NCBI GenBank assembly: GCA_947568835.1
Contig: OX387603.1
Coordinates: forward strand, 9,359,943 to 9,423,942
Length of the DNA stretch: 64,000 nucleotides
From: Protonemura montana
Lineage: Eukaryota; Arthropoda; Insecta; Plecoptera; Nemouridae
Direction: 5' to 3'
Shown here piece after piece: positions 40,801 to 55,800 of the stretch. The translations under genes were made by a program, and so were the position numbers. Below the pieces are notes generated by a model, which was not told where the DNA came from, did not search any database, and saw only the letters and a program-made list of their open reading frames with translations. How positions within the stretch are numbered: the first letter of the stretch is position 1; each line of letters begins with the position of its first letter.

Positions 40801-43800
40801 ACTTGCTCTGCATGTGTATGGGTTGATTTATTTATCGGAGTTTCCCTGGAATGTACTGCACAAACCGAAAAATTCCACGTAAACGCAGCGTATAATAATA
40901 AACTGTGTTGCCGATTCACAGCCGTGGGTTCATTAAGATAAGCATTCCTAGAAGACATTAAATATGATATGATTACTCATTAAAAGAGGCCAGACGTCAT
41001 ATTGAATCGTTTCTTTGGTGCTGTTGTTGACATTGCATCATTAATCAACGAATGAACACATGAAAACTCATTCACATTGATCTCAGATGTTAGTTTAAAA
41101 TTTAAATATCGGAGAGAAAACAAGAATTATTCGAATAATAATGCGTTAGGCTAAGAGAATATAGTTTAGTGCTCAGAAACGTAGAGAAAAGTTGTGTTTT
41201 GTCAACACCACCTTTTTGAGGGCTGAACATTTGACGCTGTCAAAACAGCAAGGAAATTCTTAGTTTTGACCGAAATGAATCAAAGACAGAATCAAAAACT
41301 CAGAATAAAGTTACATTCGGAAACTCGTCGGAAGTGTCTGCTATATTTTCGGCAAGAACTTGAATGATTCGAAGATGAAAGTGCGAAGGGAACCTATGTG
41401 GTGGACGTGTTTTAAGAGGGTTGAGGGTGTGGGGGAAGGCGTACTGGATCAGTTTCGCTACGCTAACTAAATTTAGGGATCAAAGATTTTTCGGGTTTAT
41501 AATTTTTTCATGCTCATGAAAAAATTACGAACCCGAGCCGGATCAAACTATTGGATTTCGCTCCCGTTTTTCAACATAACATCTAGGTAGACATGGTTTT
41601 AGGAATAAAGAGGATTTTTTATTTAACGATGTGAGACAATTTATTCAAAGTTTTAAAAATGTACCCCTTGCTTTTCTTTATTACATTGTGTCTGGTTTTT
41701 TTTTCAACTTGATAACATGGCTGAATGAACACCAACGTCCTGCACAGAACCCGAACGAGACTGAGATTATGTCACCGCGACATTTTGCAAAACGTCATTA
41801 CGAACCTGAAATGACTTACAGCACCCTCGAGGCCATTTTATGGTTTAAAGCATCCTGATTTCCATAGCACACAGATTTTCATTGTTGCCAAAGGGTAAGA
41901 AGTGGATGTGGGTCAACGCGACGTCCCCATCCATTTTTGGTGGCCGTCGCATGGGAGTTGCTGTAAGAAGGGAAAAAGCAAACGAAACTGGGTGCAAGCC
42001 GTAAAAGCCTAGTTTTATTTTGAGCTGTGTTCTTATTTTAGTGCCATGTTATTTTTTATTTCTCTTATGGCTGACCATTATAAGAGAAAGTTGTGGTGCA
42101 AAAAAAAGTGTTAATTTTAAGCGTGACTTTCTTCTGTTATAACTGACTTACGGTCCTAAAAAGGTCCAAAAAAATCCTGAAACTGTCAGCGCCAACGCCA
42201 ATGAAACTTTTACTTTTTAGGTCTTTTTTAGGGTTGTAAGTCAGTCTCACAGAGCAAAACCGTCAAACACATTACCATCTGCCCACGGCTCTAAACTACT
42301 TCTCCATTATAATTAGGGATAGTTTAACTAGTTTTTAACTAATATTTAATTTTTATTTATTATTTTATATTTAATATTTTAAAATTTAGTTTAAAATTAA
42401 CGTTTAGTAAATAAACAACCGGAGGTAATATAAAAGTGTCTGATTGACTGTGACTGTGAAGATGAGTCTTTAACTGACAGTTATATGTTAAACCGGGTGT
42501 TTTAAAACTGACTCTGCTAATTCAGTGATCCAAATGAATATGACAAAATGCATGTAATTAGGACTTTCGGTCGACAGACACATAAAATGAGAACAATGAC
42601 TGTCACAGTGCTAAAATCAATTCCAGAGAAAGTTAGTCACCACAAAAAAGTGCAGATCCCAGAAAATTAAAAAAAGGATTATTAAAATATACAATCCCAC
42701 TTCACAGCCGCAACCATCCGTGGACGAAGATTGGGGATGGATTTTACCCCAGATGAAATAAAACAGCTTTTCAAAGTTTTCCATCTCATTTCCATCGAAA
42801 CAAAATATAATAATAGTTTGCAACTTTTCCAATACCGTCCGCCATGTTTGATTGCTATTTGCTTTTGTCTCTGCGTTTTGCGGAGATTCATGTAAAAGTA
42901 ACTCGGAGTACCTTTGCCCTGAATTACCCTGGAGATAGAAAGAGGAAATGGGGTTGGGGGGCGGGTGGGGAATACAAAGTTTGCCGTTAGGGGAAATTGA
43001 AAATATCATTGCAAGTTTTGAGTAGGGTAGCTGGTCACTCGACACTTGGTTAATTGCATCTTTTATTGTTCTCGTGGTGTGCATAAGACAGAGAAAAACA
43101 CAGCCTCGCCATGTGGGAGGGACAAAGCTGGGAGGCAAAGAAAAAATGGACTATCAATGGATAAATTTTGAAACTAATCAGAAAATTTGATTAAAATTGG
43201 TGAGTTTGTGCTCTGATTTAAATGAGCTATGTGGTTTGAGTAGATTGGTTGGTTGCGCTGCTGTTTTTTTTTTCCTTTCTAAAACTCACCCAATAACAAT
43301 AATAAATTAGTACATGATTAATTAATTATAATAGTTCTGTAGATATAATCTTATAAAAATCTGGCTCAATCCACATCGTTGCACCTAAGAAAATGTCTGT
43401 AAATTGATACAAGTACATTTTGCATATTGCTCTACCCTGGAGCTCAGAACTTGACAGTCAGCTACGGCCAAATGGTCACCCCTTTTGAGTGAACTCCTTT
43501 AAATTTCAATCAGAATCTGATCGATTTATAGGACGCCATCAGCTAAGGGGTCGTCTGCATTGTTTGTGTACCTATTGAAGGTACTAAATGAGTTTTCCGG
43601 AAAGTTGACTGAGCGGATTTTGTATGGTAGGTTAGATACACTTTTAGTATCGTACAAGTTCAAAACGACGATTTAGTGGCAAGATTTCAAAATTTTCTCT
43701 GTTAAATTTTGATGTGTTTCATCACATGAAATTTAATACATTTTCATTATTATGTCTTCGTTTTTAAATGCATAATAATTTTATTCTAGCGCATGCTTTT

Positions 43801-46800
43801 TCATGCTTCCGTTTAATTTCTTGGGCAGTTTAAAGTTGGAGTAAATCTGTGGCTTAAAAACGAACAATTGAACTGTTTAAAACCAAGAGATGATACAAAT
43901 GAGTACCTAGCCTTAGGTTAAAAAGTATCCGATTCGCTGGGAAAATAGAGATGAGCCTTTTAATCGGGGCCAATGTCATCAACTGTGAAATAAACAAGAA
44001 ATTGGGACGAAAAAAACTCCGACACCTCTAATTTCAGCACGAACCTAAAACATTACTTTTATTTTGATGTATAAATCTAATAACAACACATGCACTGTAA
44101 CTAGAAAAAGATCTAAAAAAAACCAGCAAAATTCCGTAATGTTGCCTAATTTCGAGAACTTTTCATTTTGACCAGCCTTATTTGCGATATATCTCTACGC
44201 CAGCATCATGTTCTGGTATCGATTGTCTCGGAAAATGGTTATTTTTATCTTTGTTTTTTTTATCAACTGACTCAGAAACAAGAAATTTTGGTTCAAAGCA
44301 TTTCGTTCCTTTTTTTCATTTTGCGGCCACATGCACATACGAGCATGACATCATACAGTTTGCTTTATTAACCACGCATAAAAATGCAAAAATACAAAAA
44401 TATGAGAAGCATCTCTGTTGACCTGCGACCAAAATTACCATACGGTCTCGCAGAATTCTAACCGTCGTACCTACGTGGGCAGTTTTCTGGCTCGCGGCGA
44501 TGTAGCCAAGGTAAGCCAATATTGATAGCATCATTTTTCTTTTTTTATCAGAGCATACTAAACCTCTGTCCTGAATTATTCCTTTCAGCTCTTATGGGTT
44601 GTTTTAGTAGAACCATAATTCTAATTCAAAACTTGACACAAATAAAGTCAGATACAAACGTTTTCCACATTTCAAATTGCACATAAATACTAAATACGTT
44701 TGCAAGATTGTTAAGCTGTTTACGGATGTTGCCTAGGCAACGCGTACTTCAGTGCCTTCTGGCTGTGCTAAGTCCAGCTTTTTGACAGATGGAACTGCAT
44801 ATGTTTCAAAACAACATCAAAATGCACAAACATATGTTAGGGGAAAATGTTCAACCATGTAAATTATCTGTCAAATGCCATTCTTTTTAGTCGTTTTGAG
44901 GTTTGTGCAACGTGAGCGAAATCTTGGAGCTTGGATTACTGTCTTACAGTTGAGTTTCCGACCCGCCCAACCAAGAATTGTAGTTCTCGAGTGTCGGAAG
45001 TCAATACCTGAGAGGACAGCTTGGTTAATATTGCGACGGATCCTGTGATGGGACGAAAATTGGTTTTGCGTCTGAAAAAATTCTGAATTATCGAGAATAT
45101 TTGGGGGTTAAATTAAATTAATAGGACCTGTGGGTTTTGGGGGAGCACAAAAAAGTGAATGAAAGTTTAGCTTTGAAGACGGTAATGAATATTATATGTG
45201 TGGAACACACACTGTTTAAAAGTTTCTAAAAAGACTTAATTCGTATAAAAACATCATATTTGTAGCCTTTTACTTTGTTAGTTTGCAAAGAAATTGTTTC
45301 GTTTACCAAAAGATTTATAATATTAGCACCAGTTTCCAAAAAAATAAAAAATAATAATTTACGGGGAAAAACAACGACTCCAATCACTTGAAGTTTCAAG
45401 TAATGCGGCTTTAACAAATGAAGACACCATGATCGAGCAAGAAGCCAGTGACACTGACCAGCCATTTTGTTCGTTGTTTGTTTCAGCCAATCCTGTGCGA
45501 GGCGAGTTACGTGCTGCTAGAGTATGCGCGCACGGCCATGTTCATGTGGATGTTTGTGGAGGGTCTTTATCTGCACAACATGATCACAGGTACCATAATC
45601 ACAAATATGTAGTTATGAAGTAGTATTATAGTATCAATACTATATATGTAATAAATGGTTCATGGAGTTTAAAGACGAACTGTTTTGGCAACGGGCCCTG
45701 CGGCACTGGCCTAATGGTGTCGGTGAATGAGTGGATGATGATGAAAATGATGATGAACCTACCTTAGCCTAGACACGAGGAGGAGAAACCCGGTGCCGGC
45801 ACGTAGCCTACTCTTGTCGAAAAGCACCAAGGGGACCACCGGCTTAACGTCACTTCCGAAGAGCGATCCATCCCGAATAGCAGGATTCCTTTAGAAGTCC
45901 ATGCAGTCGAGTGTTTGATAAGCAAGGCGAATAAAGTTGCTGTACTAACTTTCATCGTTCCAGCCTCTCTTCTGACAAAATTGAACACATGTATGATGGT
46001 CACCCATTCAATATCTGACCCGACGCATTTTTGCTTAACTAACCAACCTAACCTAAGCTTGCTCAACCAACAAATAATTAACCAGTTTTCCAATACGCAG
46101 TTTAAAAGATGATGACTAGGCTAATGACTTATTGCCATGGCCTCAGCCAACATGTTTACATATGTTTAATTGTATTAATTATTCTTACACTAACAATGGC
46201 ATGCCGACGCGCTCTACAAAAAACTTCTATCTACTTCTTATCAAATCGCTCCCACACAGGCATTCCTATTCATCTATCTACTGTAAAGTATTCTCGATTG
46301 TATTAGGTTGAAAGTCAGGTATAATAGACAAAAAAAAAATACAAAAAACTAACAAAAAACCATATTTTTAACTGAACTTTGAAAACTGGTCGTAAGATTT
46401 TTTTCTTTTAGCTTTTCTAGTTTATGTCTTAACCGTAAAATGACGGATACTGATCGGTTAGTTACGCGTGGATATAGTGTCATTGACTGATATTTTAATA
46501 AAAATGAAATCATACAAACTCCGTAGAAAATTTGTCCTAAAGAAAACGTTTCTTTGTTTCCTCATTTGCCTTTTCTTGTTTCAAGAGAAAGTTTTTTTAA
46601 GCTGTTTTTTTGGCTATTTTCTTTGACTGACGTAAGTTTAAATGTAACTATGAGTGCGTTTTTTTTTCAATTATTCCGCAACATAAACAGGCTAACACAT
46701 TTTTTCAACAGCTCATTTAATCTAGATTAGGTATTCACGGAAACTAATTTCTCAGAGGAGCAAAAATCACTCAATATTCTCAGAATCCCCATCGAATGTC

Positions 46801-49800
46801 TGTCAACGACTCAGATTACCTAAGATTTGTACCTACACAATTTGCACCCTACACCTTAAACCTGTCTGAAAGCAACAAGTCGCGTTTGGTTGCTGAGTAC
46901 TGTTGTACGCATGACGCGTACGAGGACCACCTGTTGAACGTGCGTGGGGTTGCCTCTACTCCACGGCAAGGTGGTTTGCCGACAACCCACGCAACACGAA
47001 TCTGCGTAGCCACGGAAAGGTTGAGGATTTTACATGATCGAACACTGTCCACTTTTCACTGTGATGGCAGCATTTGACGTAATGCTGCTACAACGTTTGT
47101 TTGTCAGCCTTGCTCTGTTTTAAAATCTTACACTTTCGGCCCAAAGTCATGCATTACCAAAATGGCGAATCGCGCTGTGCTCGCGGCAGATCGCATACAT
47201 CACATTCAACAAAACCCACAGCTAATGTCTTTATTTTCTACAGTGCACAAATAATTTACTATTACCAGTTTAATTTACCATGCACATTCACTGTATTACG
47301 CTTGGTCTAAATTAATTATTGGTTTTACTGATGGAAACAGAATTGTTAAAGAGGTAGATATTTCGGATGCAGCAATATTCAATTTCCACACAGAGTTATT
47401 ATTCGAGTCGAGATTAAATGTACCTCGATAATCGATAATCAATCAGGAATCTCGAGGAATTCGTGAAAGAGCCGGTCGTGCCGTCAAAATCATATAAAAA
47501 AAGCATCCTTCTATCATTTTCCGTGTAAAACTGATAATGTACGTTCTAGTACAACGGTCGTCGGGTATGGATGCAACCAAATTGCCTTTCTATCAATGCT
47601 CTATTTCTCGTCGTCGACATCTAGCAGCGGCATTGACACGGGAATAATAACGGAAACTCATCGATATCAAAAGCTGCAATATTTTAATTGCCTCTTTGCT
47701 GATCACGTCGAGGGAATCGAGTTTTTTGCGAGGGTCGGGGGTAGTAGAACAGTTTGAATAAACAACGAGAAGATTGAAACATTGTTGGAATTTTCTTTTT
47801 AATCATCAGTCGTGCTTTTTTTTAATTTTTGTTTGTTTTTATGCTGCTGGTGCTGTTCTTGTTTTTTCGTGTGAAGGCTTTTGTCGGTAAGCAATCAAGG
47901 ACATTCCATGGGAATCAAGATTGTTGGCAATGTCCAATCGGGACAATGGTAGAGCACTGTCGGTGGCGGATTGCGGACACCGCCGCTCGGGGTGGGCTGG
48001 AACACACATGGCCTGCTGTCGATGGAAATAAAATCGGATGGTGACCCTTTTAAAAAATAAGTTTATGTTTTGAGCTTTAATTTGTGAACTCAATTGTGAT
48101 TTTAGAACGAACATTTAAGCAAGATGTTTATCATTGTTAGACCTATTGAAGTAATACATGACGTAATAAATATAATATTAAAAGTCAATTTTTTCGGTTT
48201 ATATGTTTGAAACCGAAGTTATTTATACAAAATCACTTGATCCAACAAAATAAATTTTAAGTTTGACCTCAAAGATTAAAGATAATCAGCCAATCACATA
48301 CGATGTTTTCACATTTTAATTTTGTTTACTGCGTGGTGATAAAATCGTCACCTTAAATTTTACTTTGCTTTGTGGATCTGGTTTCTGAAGTGTTAAGACT
48401 TTCGCGTTTCTTTTCTTGCAATTTTTGATACTCAAAGCAGAAATGCAGCGATTAAAGAAAAGTCGACAGTAGTTTTCATTTAAATAATAATAATAATATC
48501 TGTTTAGTGTCAAAGAGATCAAATGTGATAAATCAATTTCAAATATTTATCAACATAATAAAAAGACGGTCAGTTTCATAGAAGCTAAATTCTAAAACCT
48601 TTGCAGATGATCGTCAATTTTGTAAAAGCATTTTTGAATTTTTCTAAAAGATTTTGTTTTAATGCACATTTAAATTTAAAATTGTCTCCTGTTTTGTATT
48701 AACTAATTTTCGGGAGTTTATTACAAAAAGAATGGCGTCCGCGTACATTGGGTATTTGTCATATTTTTTAACTTGTTCTTTTTGAGATAAAATTGCTTCC
48801 GACTTCTAGTGAAGTGCTCATATACCTCTGAGTTAGTGGTTGATAGGTGATAATTACCAATAACATACATGATAGTTGAATAGATATACAGGCTTGGTAA
48901 TGTTAAAGTGCAGTATTGTTTGAAAAGGGTCGAGCAAGAATCTTTATAGTATAATTTGGCACATGAGTTATTACTGGCCTTTCTTAATATTCTTAGGGCT
49001 CTTTTTTAAAAGCTTAAACAACATTATTGCACATGCAGATTGGCCCCACATTATGATTCCATATCTCAGTCGTGATTCTACGAAGGCAAATTAAACGAGC
49101 TTTGCCGTTTCCAAGTTACAAGCCTGTATTAGCCTCTTAATTAAGTAGCAGCCTGATGCGACTTTAAGACATGTCGTAGAGATGTGGCTCTTTCAGTCAA
49201 GGTTTTCGTCGGCATAAGAAGACATAAGAAGTTTACATAAGAAGTTTGTTGCCTGAAGCTTTTTGATAGCGGTTCCCTCAGGTCGTTGTTCATGCACCAT
49301 TTGTCAAAACTTTTAACCTCTGATCTCAAACTGAAAGCAGTTGTCGTAGGGTGAGGCAAACGAGGTGCAACGTGTTGTCGGCCTAGAGGGTCAGGTTGTC
49401 TTTATTTACACAATTTTGATTTCGTTCGTGAATAATAAAATACATAGAAAATGCGATATGGTTGCGCTTTGCGGCATGCCTGCCTCAATTGTTGTTTCAT
49501 GTGATATTTATTTTTTCGACCTGCGTCCTATCTTTGAGAAACGATGCGATTCATTTATTAGCGTTGCCCGAAATCCCCACTTGTTTTAATTATTTCATTA
49601 GAAGTGTGTGATTTATAGTATCAAAGGCTTTGAAGAAGTCGTAAAATAAATGAACCCAAAAACTGTAAATGAGAATTCGCCAGATATTAGCAGCCGCGCC
49701 TACCAATTCATGGTATCTAAAGTGTTGCTGCTCTCTGATTACCTTGCACCACCTACCTACAACCTACCTACCTTACCTTCCACCTACCAACCTACAACCT

Positions 49801-52800
49801 ACCGTGCACCATACGGAGACTTCATCTCGTATTCCAATCATATTTAAAATCACTGTCCAGGTTCCTGCCAATTACCCCCCGAATCAACCTTCAAAAACCA
49901 AACCACGTGGAGCAAAATAAACCCCCCGAGCTACACCACTGGATCCAGGAGCTCATTAGAACATGACTTCAGCTCGTAGATGGCGCTTGATTGACAACGC
50001 CGCATTTTGTTTCCCGGCGCCGAACTGGCGTTTTCCTTCATTTTGCTTCCTGTTTAAAGAGTCGCGAAGCCGTGCCAATAGACAGGCTACTCACTCTCGT
50101 CGGCGTCACGTTGGGAGAAAGAAGGACGTTAGGATGAAGAAGGTGGTCAATTTTGGTTTGCCATATAATGTTTTGACGAAATCCTTGGGGAACTGGTATT
50201 ATGGCGACGGTGTTTATCATGAGTTATTGATGAAAGTCTTAACCATAAACGTGGATTCACGTCTTTTATTATTAGGAACACTAATAACCTCTCAAAAATT
50301 GATGCCCAAACGGGGAATCAAACGGGGAAACAAGTATCAATTTTTCAGAGGTTATTAGTGTAGGTACCTAATAATAAAATAACCCGCGCATTGCAAGCGT
50401 TTGAAATTTAAATCAGATTTCGCACGTGAATTCACGTGTCCACACTTGCAGGCTATGTGTCAAAGTGAACATTACACTGCGGTTTTCACTTAATTATACT
50501 TTTTTTTTTCAAATTAGCCATAGAGTGTAAAAAAAATCTAGCATCGAAAATTATTCAAAAATTGTCTATTCGTGGAACTAAAATAATATTGCTGCTATTT
50601 TGCCAGAAGCACGATGAAAAAGAACAGAAAATTATTTCCTCGGTCTCATTTTTCTTTTGTTTATCTTGTAGCGGGTAGAGCTTGCTACTCATTAGCACCA
50701 AATGAAGAAAAAAATGCTTGAGACTAAATTATTCGAATAGTAGAATGAGAATAAAATTAACTTGAGACATGTTGGTTTCGTTAACCTGTTGGTTATAAAT
50801 TATTATAATGTTTTTCATCTGTGAAGCACTTCCATTGATAAAATGTTCCAGGTCAACCGAATTGGTATTTCTTATAAGTAACTGCATAAGGATTTGTGTT
50901 TGTTCCAGTGACCGTATTCCAAGAACAGTCGTACTTCCACTTCTACACCCTCGTCGGATGGGGTGTGCCAGTCGTGATGACTTCAGCATGGGCGGCCACC
51001 ACCGCCGTACACTACGGTTCGTCCAAGTGAGTAAAGCTACCCAACTACTTACTTATTGCTATCAATTATCTATAAACGCTCACCAATGCATTAGTGTTGT
51101 GATAAAATTGCACTTTTTCTCTCTCATCTAGATAATAGTAAATTATTGTTACACTACACTGATCTATCAGAATGCATTTAATATTCTAAATTTGGTTCCA
51201 CATTTCTTACTGTCACCATTTTGCGTACTGGCTTGTCTTGCACTGGCCTTTACTTCTAGTTTAACATTGCAGTGATAGTATTGGTAGAAAGGACTTGTTG
51301 TCAGGGCACGCGGACGAATGAGGCTGACTAACGTTTCTAATATTCACTGATCTTTACCCTTGTAACGTTGGCGAACCTGCAGTGAAGAAGCTCTGCAGGG
51401 ATTAAAGTTCCGCTAACCGTGAGGGGTCGGGGCAGGATTTACAGAATTTAGCAACATTTGGACAGCGTTATATAATCCTCGTAACATTCACTACAATTTA
51501 AAATCGCAACTTTTTTGCGTTATTTTCTTTTGTGTGTTTCAATCTCCCTTTGATGGTTTCATCAACAAGGCAACGCGTCTTTGTCAGCGAGATTTGTGAA
51601 AGGGCAACGACGAAAGTAACGATGTGACCGGATGGGAGAATGCCGAAAGCTAGTGCTAGGAAAAAAATATGAGGTCCTTTTTCCATTGTAGTCTCACTCA
51701 TACAACGCTGCTAACACCAGAGTTCACCGGTGTCATCCTAGGTTTAAGCAGTGGGAGTACGGCCAGACAATAAATTAACATACGGGTGGACGATTTCCAC
51801 CCACGTTCACTGACTATTTCCTCGCAGGCTACCTGGCATTTAAAAATTAAGAACTAGCTTGGTTTTTAAACACAGTCAAAAACATGAAAACGAAAATTGT
51901 ATGAGCAATTATAACATCTCAAAAATGAGTACCCAATTGGGGATTCGAGGCCCGGTATTCACCTGTCGTGAGTGCTGGTATGACCACGATCTTTTTGAAA
52001 CTATCCAATAAAAGATCTTTAAAAGATCTTTAAAAGAACTCTCACGTGGAGACCAGGCTTTGAGTCCTCTATGTTGTACACATTTTTGAGAGGTTATTAC
52101 TGTTCACAATAATGAAACCACTGCAAGACGCATTTGAAATTAAATTAAGATTTCACAAAACCTCTACATTGTATACCTACCTATCAGATTGCTTTTTTTG
52201 ACGACCACTCGTGTTACTATCGATCTTGCTCAGGACTTTGCCTGTGACTGCGAGCGAATTTCTAACTACATCGAGATTCGAAAGTCGATTTTGTATTCAT
52301 GCAATTCTCGTTGATGGATTGCATTGCTTTAGCGCATAGAATCCATATAAATCGCAGAAGATATCGTCCGGTTTAATTGGAAAGGGCGTTTAGTGGCGCT
52401 TCCTCTCATAGTGGGGCGGTAGTTTCTAAAAGCGTCGACGTTTTAATGGAATTTCAGATTGTTGTAACGAAACAATTTCTAAAAGCGATTAATCCTGGAT
52501 GTATAACGTAAATTATAAAGCACTCATTTGTTCTGACACACAGGGGTCGCTACATAATAGTTTTTTTTCAGGCTCAGAAATGATTGAATGTTGCCGGTGT
52601 TCCAGATTAAGATTCTAAACACCTGTGCTCTAGCAAAGGTCATTTTGCAATAACCGGTTAACACCTATGGTTTGTGTACCCCGTAAAGCAAAACGACAAC
52701 GAGAGCATGTAACATTTTACGTTTAGGGTTATCGTGTTAAATTGGCGTGACCTGTTGAATACTGGGAAGTACTAAATTGAGTCAAACTTAATTGATATTT

Positions 52801-55800
52801 GTAACAAGTCAGTTTGAAACTTACTAGCGTTATCGAAAGCTTGAGTCTGACTTTCTCCAAAGTGCACTTTTGGGCATGAAACTTCACGTAAACTTGAAGG
52901 TTCTATGAGAAATGTAACTAAGTAAAGTGCAGCTTTCAGAGAACAAGACGTCAGTCAGGGACGCTGGTTGTCATGACAGATATCAGATCAATAACGAAAA
53001 GTTATTGGATTTTAAGATGTTGTGCACATATCCTTTTTCTTAAACGTCACTTGTTTCTTGTGCAGATAATGGAGCAAACAGTTCATGCAGCTGGTGAAAA
53101 GTGAAGATTGCCAGATTAAATTCGATTCGAGTTTGTTTGAAATATATGGAACACGAGACAAGGCACATTTCAAAGTTGATGTACCTACTACTTATATTTT
53201 CTAGATAACAGTAATCTTTTAAGCCTCAATTAAAGTGTATTACTTAGTTCTTGTGCCCTCTTTGTTCTAGATGCTGGTGGGGCTACAACCTGACGAAATA
53301 TTTCTGGATCCTGGAAGGACCTCGACTAGGAGTCATCGTTGTGAGTTGTTTGCTAAACTCGAGGTTGACTTGTTATTTCTAGGTCGACTTGCTCTCTCAA
53401 GGTTGTCAATGGGCTTCGGTGAACTGTTCAAGCAATTTCAGTGTAAAACAAAGTTTCTTTTGAAATAATGTTTAGATTACCTAAGGGTCATTAAAACTTT
53501 GTGTTGGCAAGAAATCAAACTAGCATCGCCAGTAGTTTTACCAAGAGCAGTAAGAACTGAAAAAAGCTATTTTAACGAGAAACGAAAGTAACTTTGCGCC
53601 TGTTAATAACATTTTGTGATATTTTTACTCCCCACTTGACATACCAAAAGTTTTATGTCGCACAATAAAGTTCACACACTACAAAAACACAAGTGTGTTG
53701 TAAATTATATTATTGGATGAATGCATAGTGGGGTTTTGAGGAGCGCGAAATCCTCGTGAAGTTGCTTAGAATCTCCATAAATTTCCCCAAATGTCACTAA
53801 GTTTTGCCAAGATTCTAAACTAGACAATTTAAATGTTCTGAGCTCTTGATGCCTGTACGGATTCCCTTCACTAAAATATATATTTCATTGAGCTTTTCCT
53901 AAAGTGTGTTGAATGGTAAATTACGTCAGACTTGAATTGCTACCGCGAAGACTTACGTATTAACTGCAGTCATCGAGACTCTCTGAATACATGGAAATAT
54001 GAATTAATTACATGCTTGAAGGGCAGAGATTTATCTTTATCTTAAAGATATTCTGGAATGTTTCGGAATGTTTTGGTCGTTTCGTCTTGCCTTAAAAATA
54101 GCTGAACTCACCCAAAACTGCAAATGTACGAAATCTAATCAATAAGCTAAACACATATATATCCATCCTTCCAAGCACAAAAACTTACTTGCTTATTTAT
54201 TTTGATACTAACCGTAAAATCGAATCACCACCTGCTATAGACAATTGCAATCCACATTTTGGCGATTTTTGTCATCGTGAAAATGAAGTACACTTGTGGT
54301 TCGACATAAAAGTGCCACACAGAGCTTGCAGAAGTAATCCGCATTTGGGCACTAAAACGAAGAGATTATAAACTTTCGAGCCAAACGGCAGGGACGAAAA
54401 CTTTGTGGCTCGATTTTTATTCTTGTTTTGAAGTTTGTTTTTGATTTTCAGCTGAATCTGATGTTCCTGTTGAATATCATCCGAGTACTCGTCGTCAAAC
54501 TACGGCAGACACAAACGAGTGAACTAGAACAAGTTCGGTAGGTAAACCTTGTACTTGAAAAAGAAGTCTTAACATTGGAATAAAAGTTCCCGTTTAATGT
54601 TTGGCGAGGCAAGTTTGAACACACTGTCAATCCACAAACTAGGTTTGCTATTAAAACTTTGAAAACCACGGCTGGTTCATAGATGTCGATGCGAAGACGA
54701 AAGCAGAAATTTATTTCTGCTCGTCAGAGTTATTCAAACGTTAAAATTAACTCTATCGGAAATCAGTTGTGTGACTGAGTTTTTTTAGTGATGTCAACAA
54801 CTACTTCCCAATCAATAAACTATTTCCAATAGTTGCAATGGTAGAAATGCAAGATCAATGAACAAAAATCAAGCAAAATCTCAAAATCTCCCCCATAGAT
54901 CCACAATTCGTGATAATTCGCAAACCCAATCTGCTGGCTGTTTACTGTAAACTTAACGTTGGCGCTTCAACTAATAAACTAGCGCCATTTCCCACAAGTG
55001 AGTGGGAGAACATTAGAGTCAAACAACAATCAACGTGGTATCAACACATGTTGTAATACATGTAATGTAATGACGCCGCCATGAATCGTCTGTGCACGTA
55101 GGTACGAGGCCCGCTAGCTACGGATGGCACCACAAGTTTGTGATCCTACTAGCATTTCGCGATAAATACGCCACAGCCTGAGGCTTATCACTGGCATACT
55201 TATGTGGGTGGATGGAGTCGACTCCGGCGGGTCTTCAGCGGAACAGTAGCCTAAAGACAAACAACAGATGCCCTCAATTACTCTTCTCGTTTACTGAAGT
55301 CCAGCCGGCTTCGCTATCTGTACTCCCTTCCATTGCACAAAGGCATCTAGATTATCTATTCTAGGTGTATTTATTCTAGGCTCTAGAAGATTCTTATCTG
55401 TTTTAGTTTTTTCATGATTTAAACCACCAGTGCTAATGGCCGATACACACGCAGCCTTCTAACAGATTAGCACTTATGGGTAAATGCTTGTACAAGACTG
55501 TGTGTCGGCTAGTTTTCCTTGGGTCTTGGAAATACGATTCAAGTTCAACGAGGTCGTTAGGTTTGAAACTCTAAGCTTATGTTAAAAATCCAGTCTCACT
55601 AAAGTGCAAAAATCTAAATAACCTCTAGTTTCAAAACCAGCCTACGGATATATCGCCATCCCCGTAGCTTTTTTATTTTTAAAATGGTCGCAGAAGCAAA
55701 AAACCTATTTCGGTATTACCATTTATCTCCCCAAGAGTATTGCTTTAGTAACTCCCTGCCACAGTGTCCAAAAAGGTACTTGTAGTGCTCATTGTTCAAA

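Noticed and set aside
42617-43138. 173-codon minus-strand ORF
   Set aside because: No domain, no splice context, composition like the surrounding intron; probably chance.
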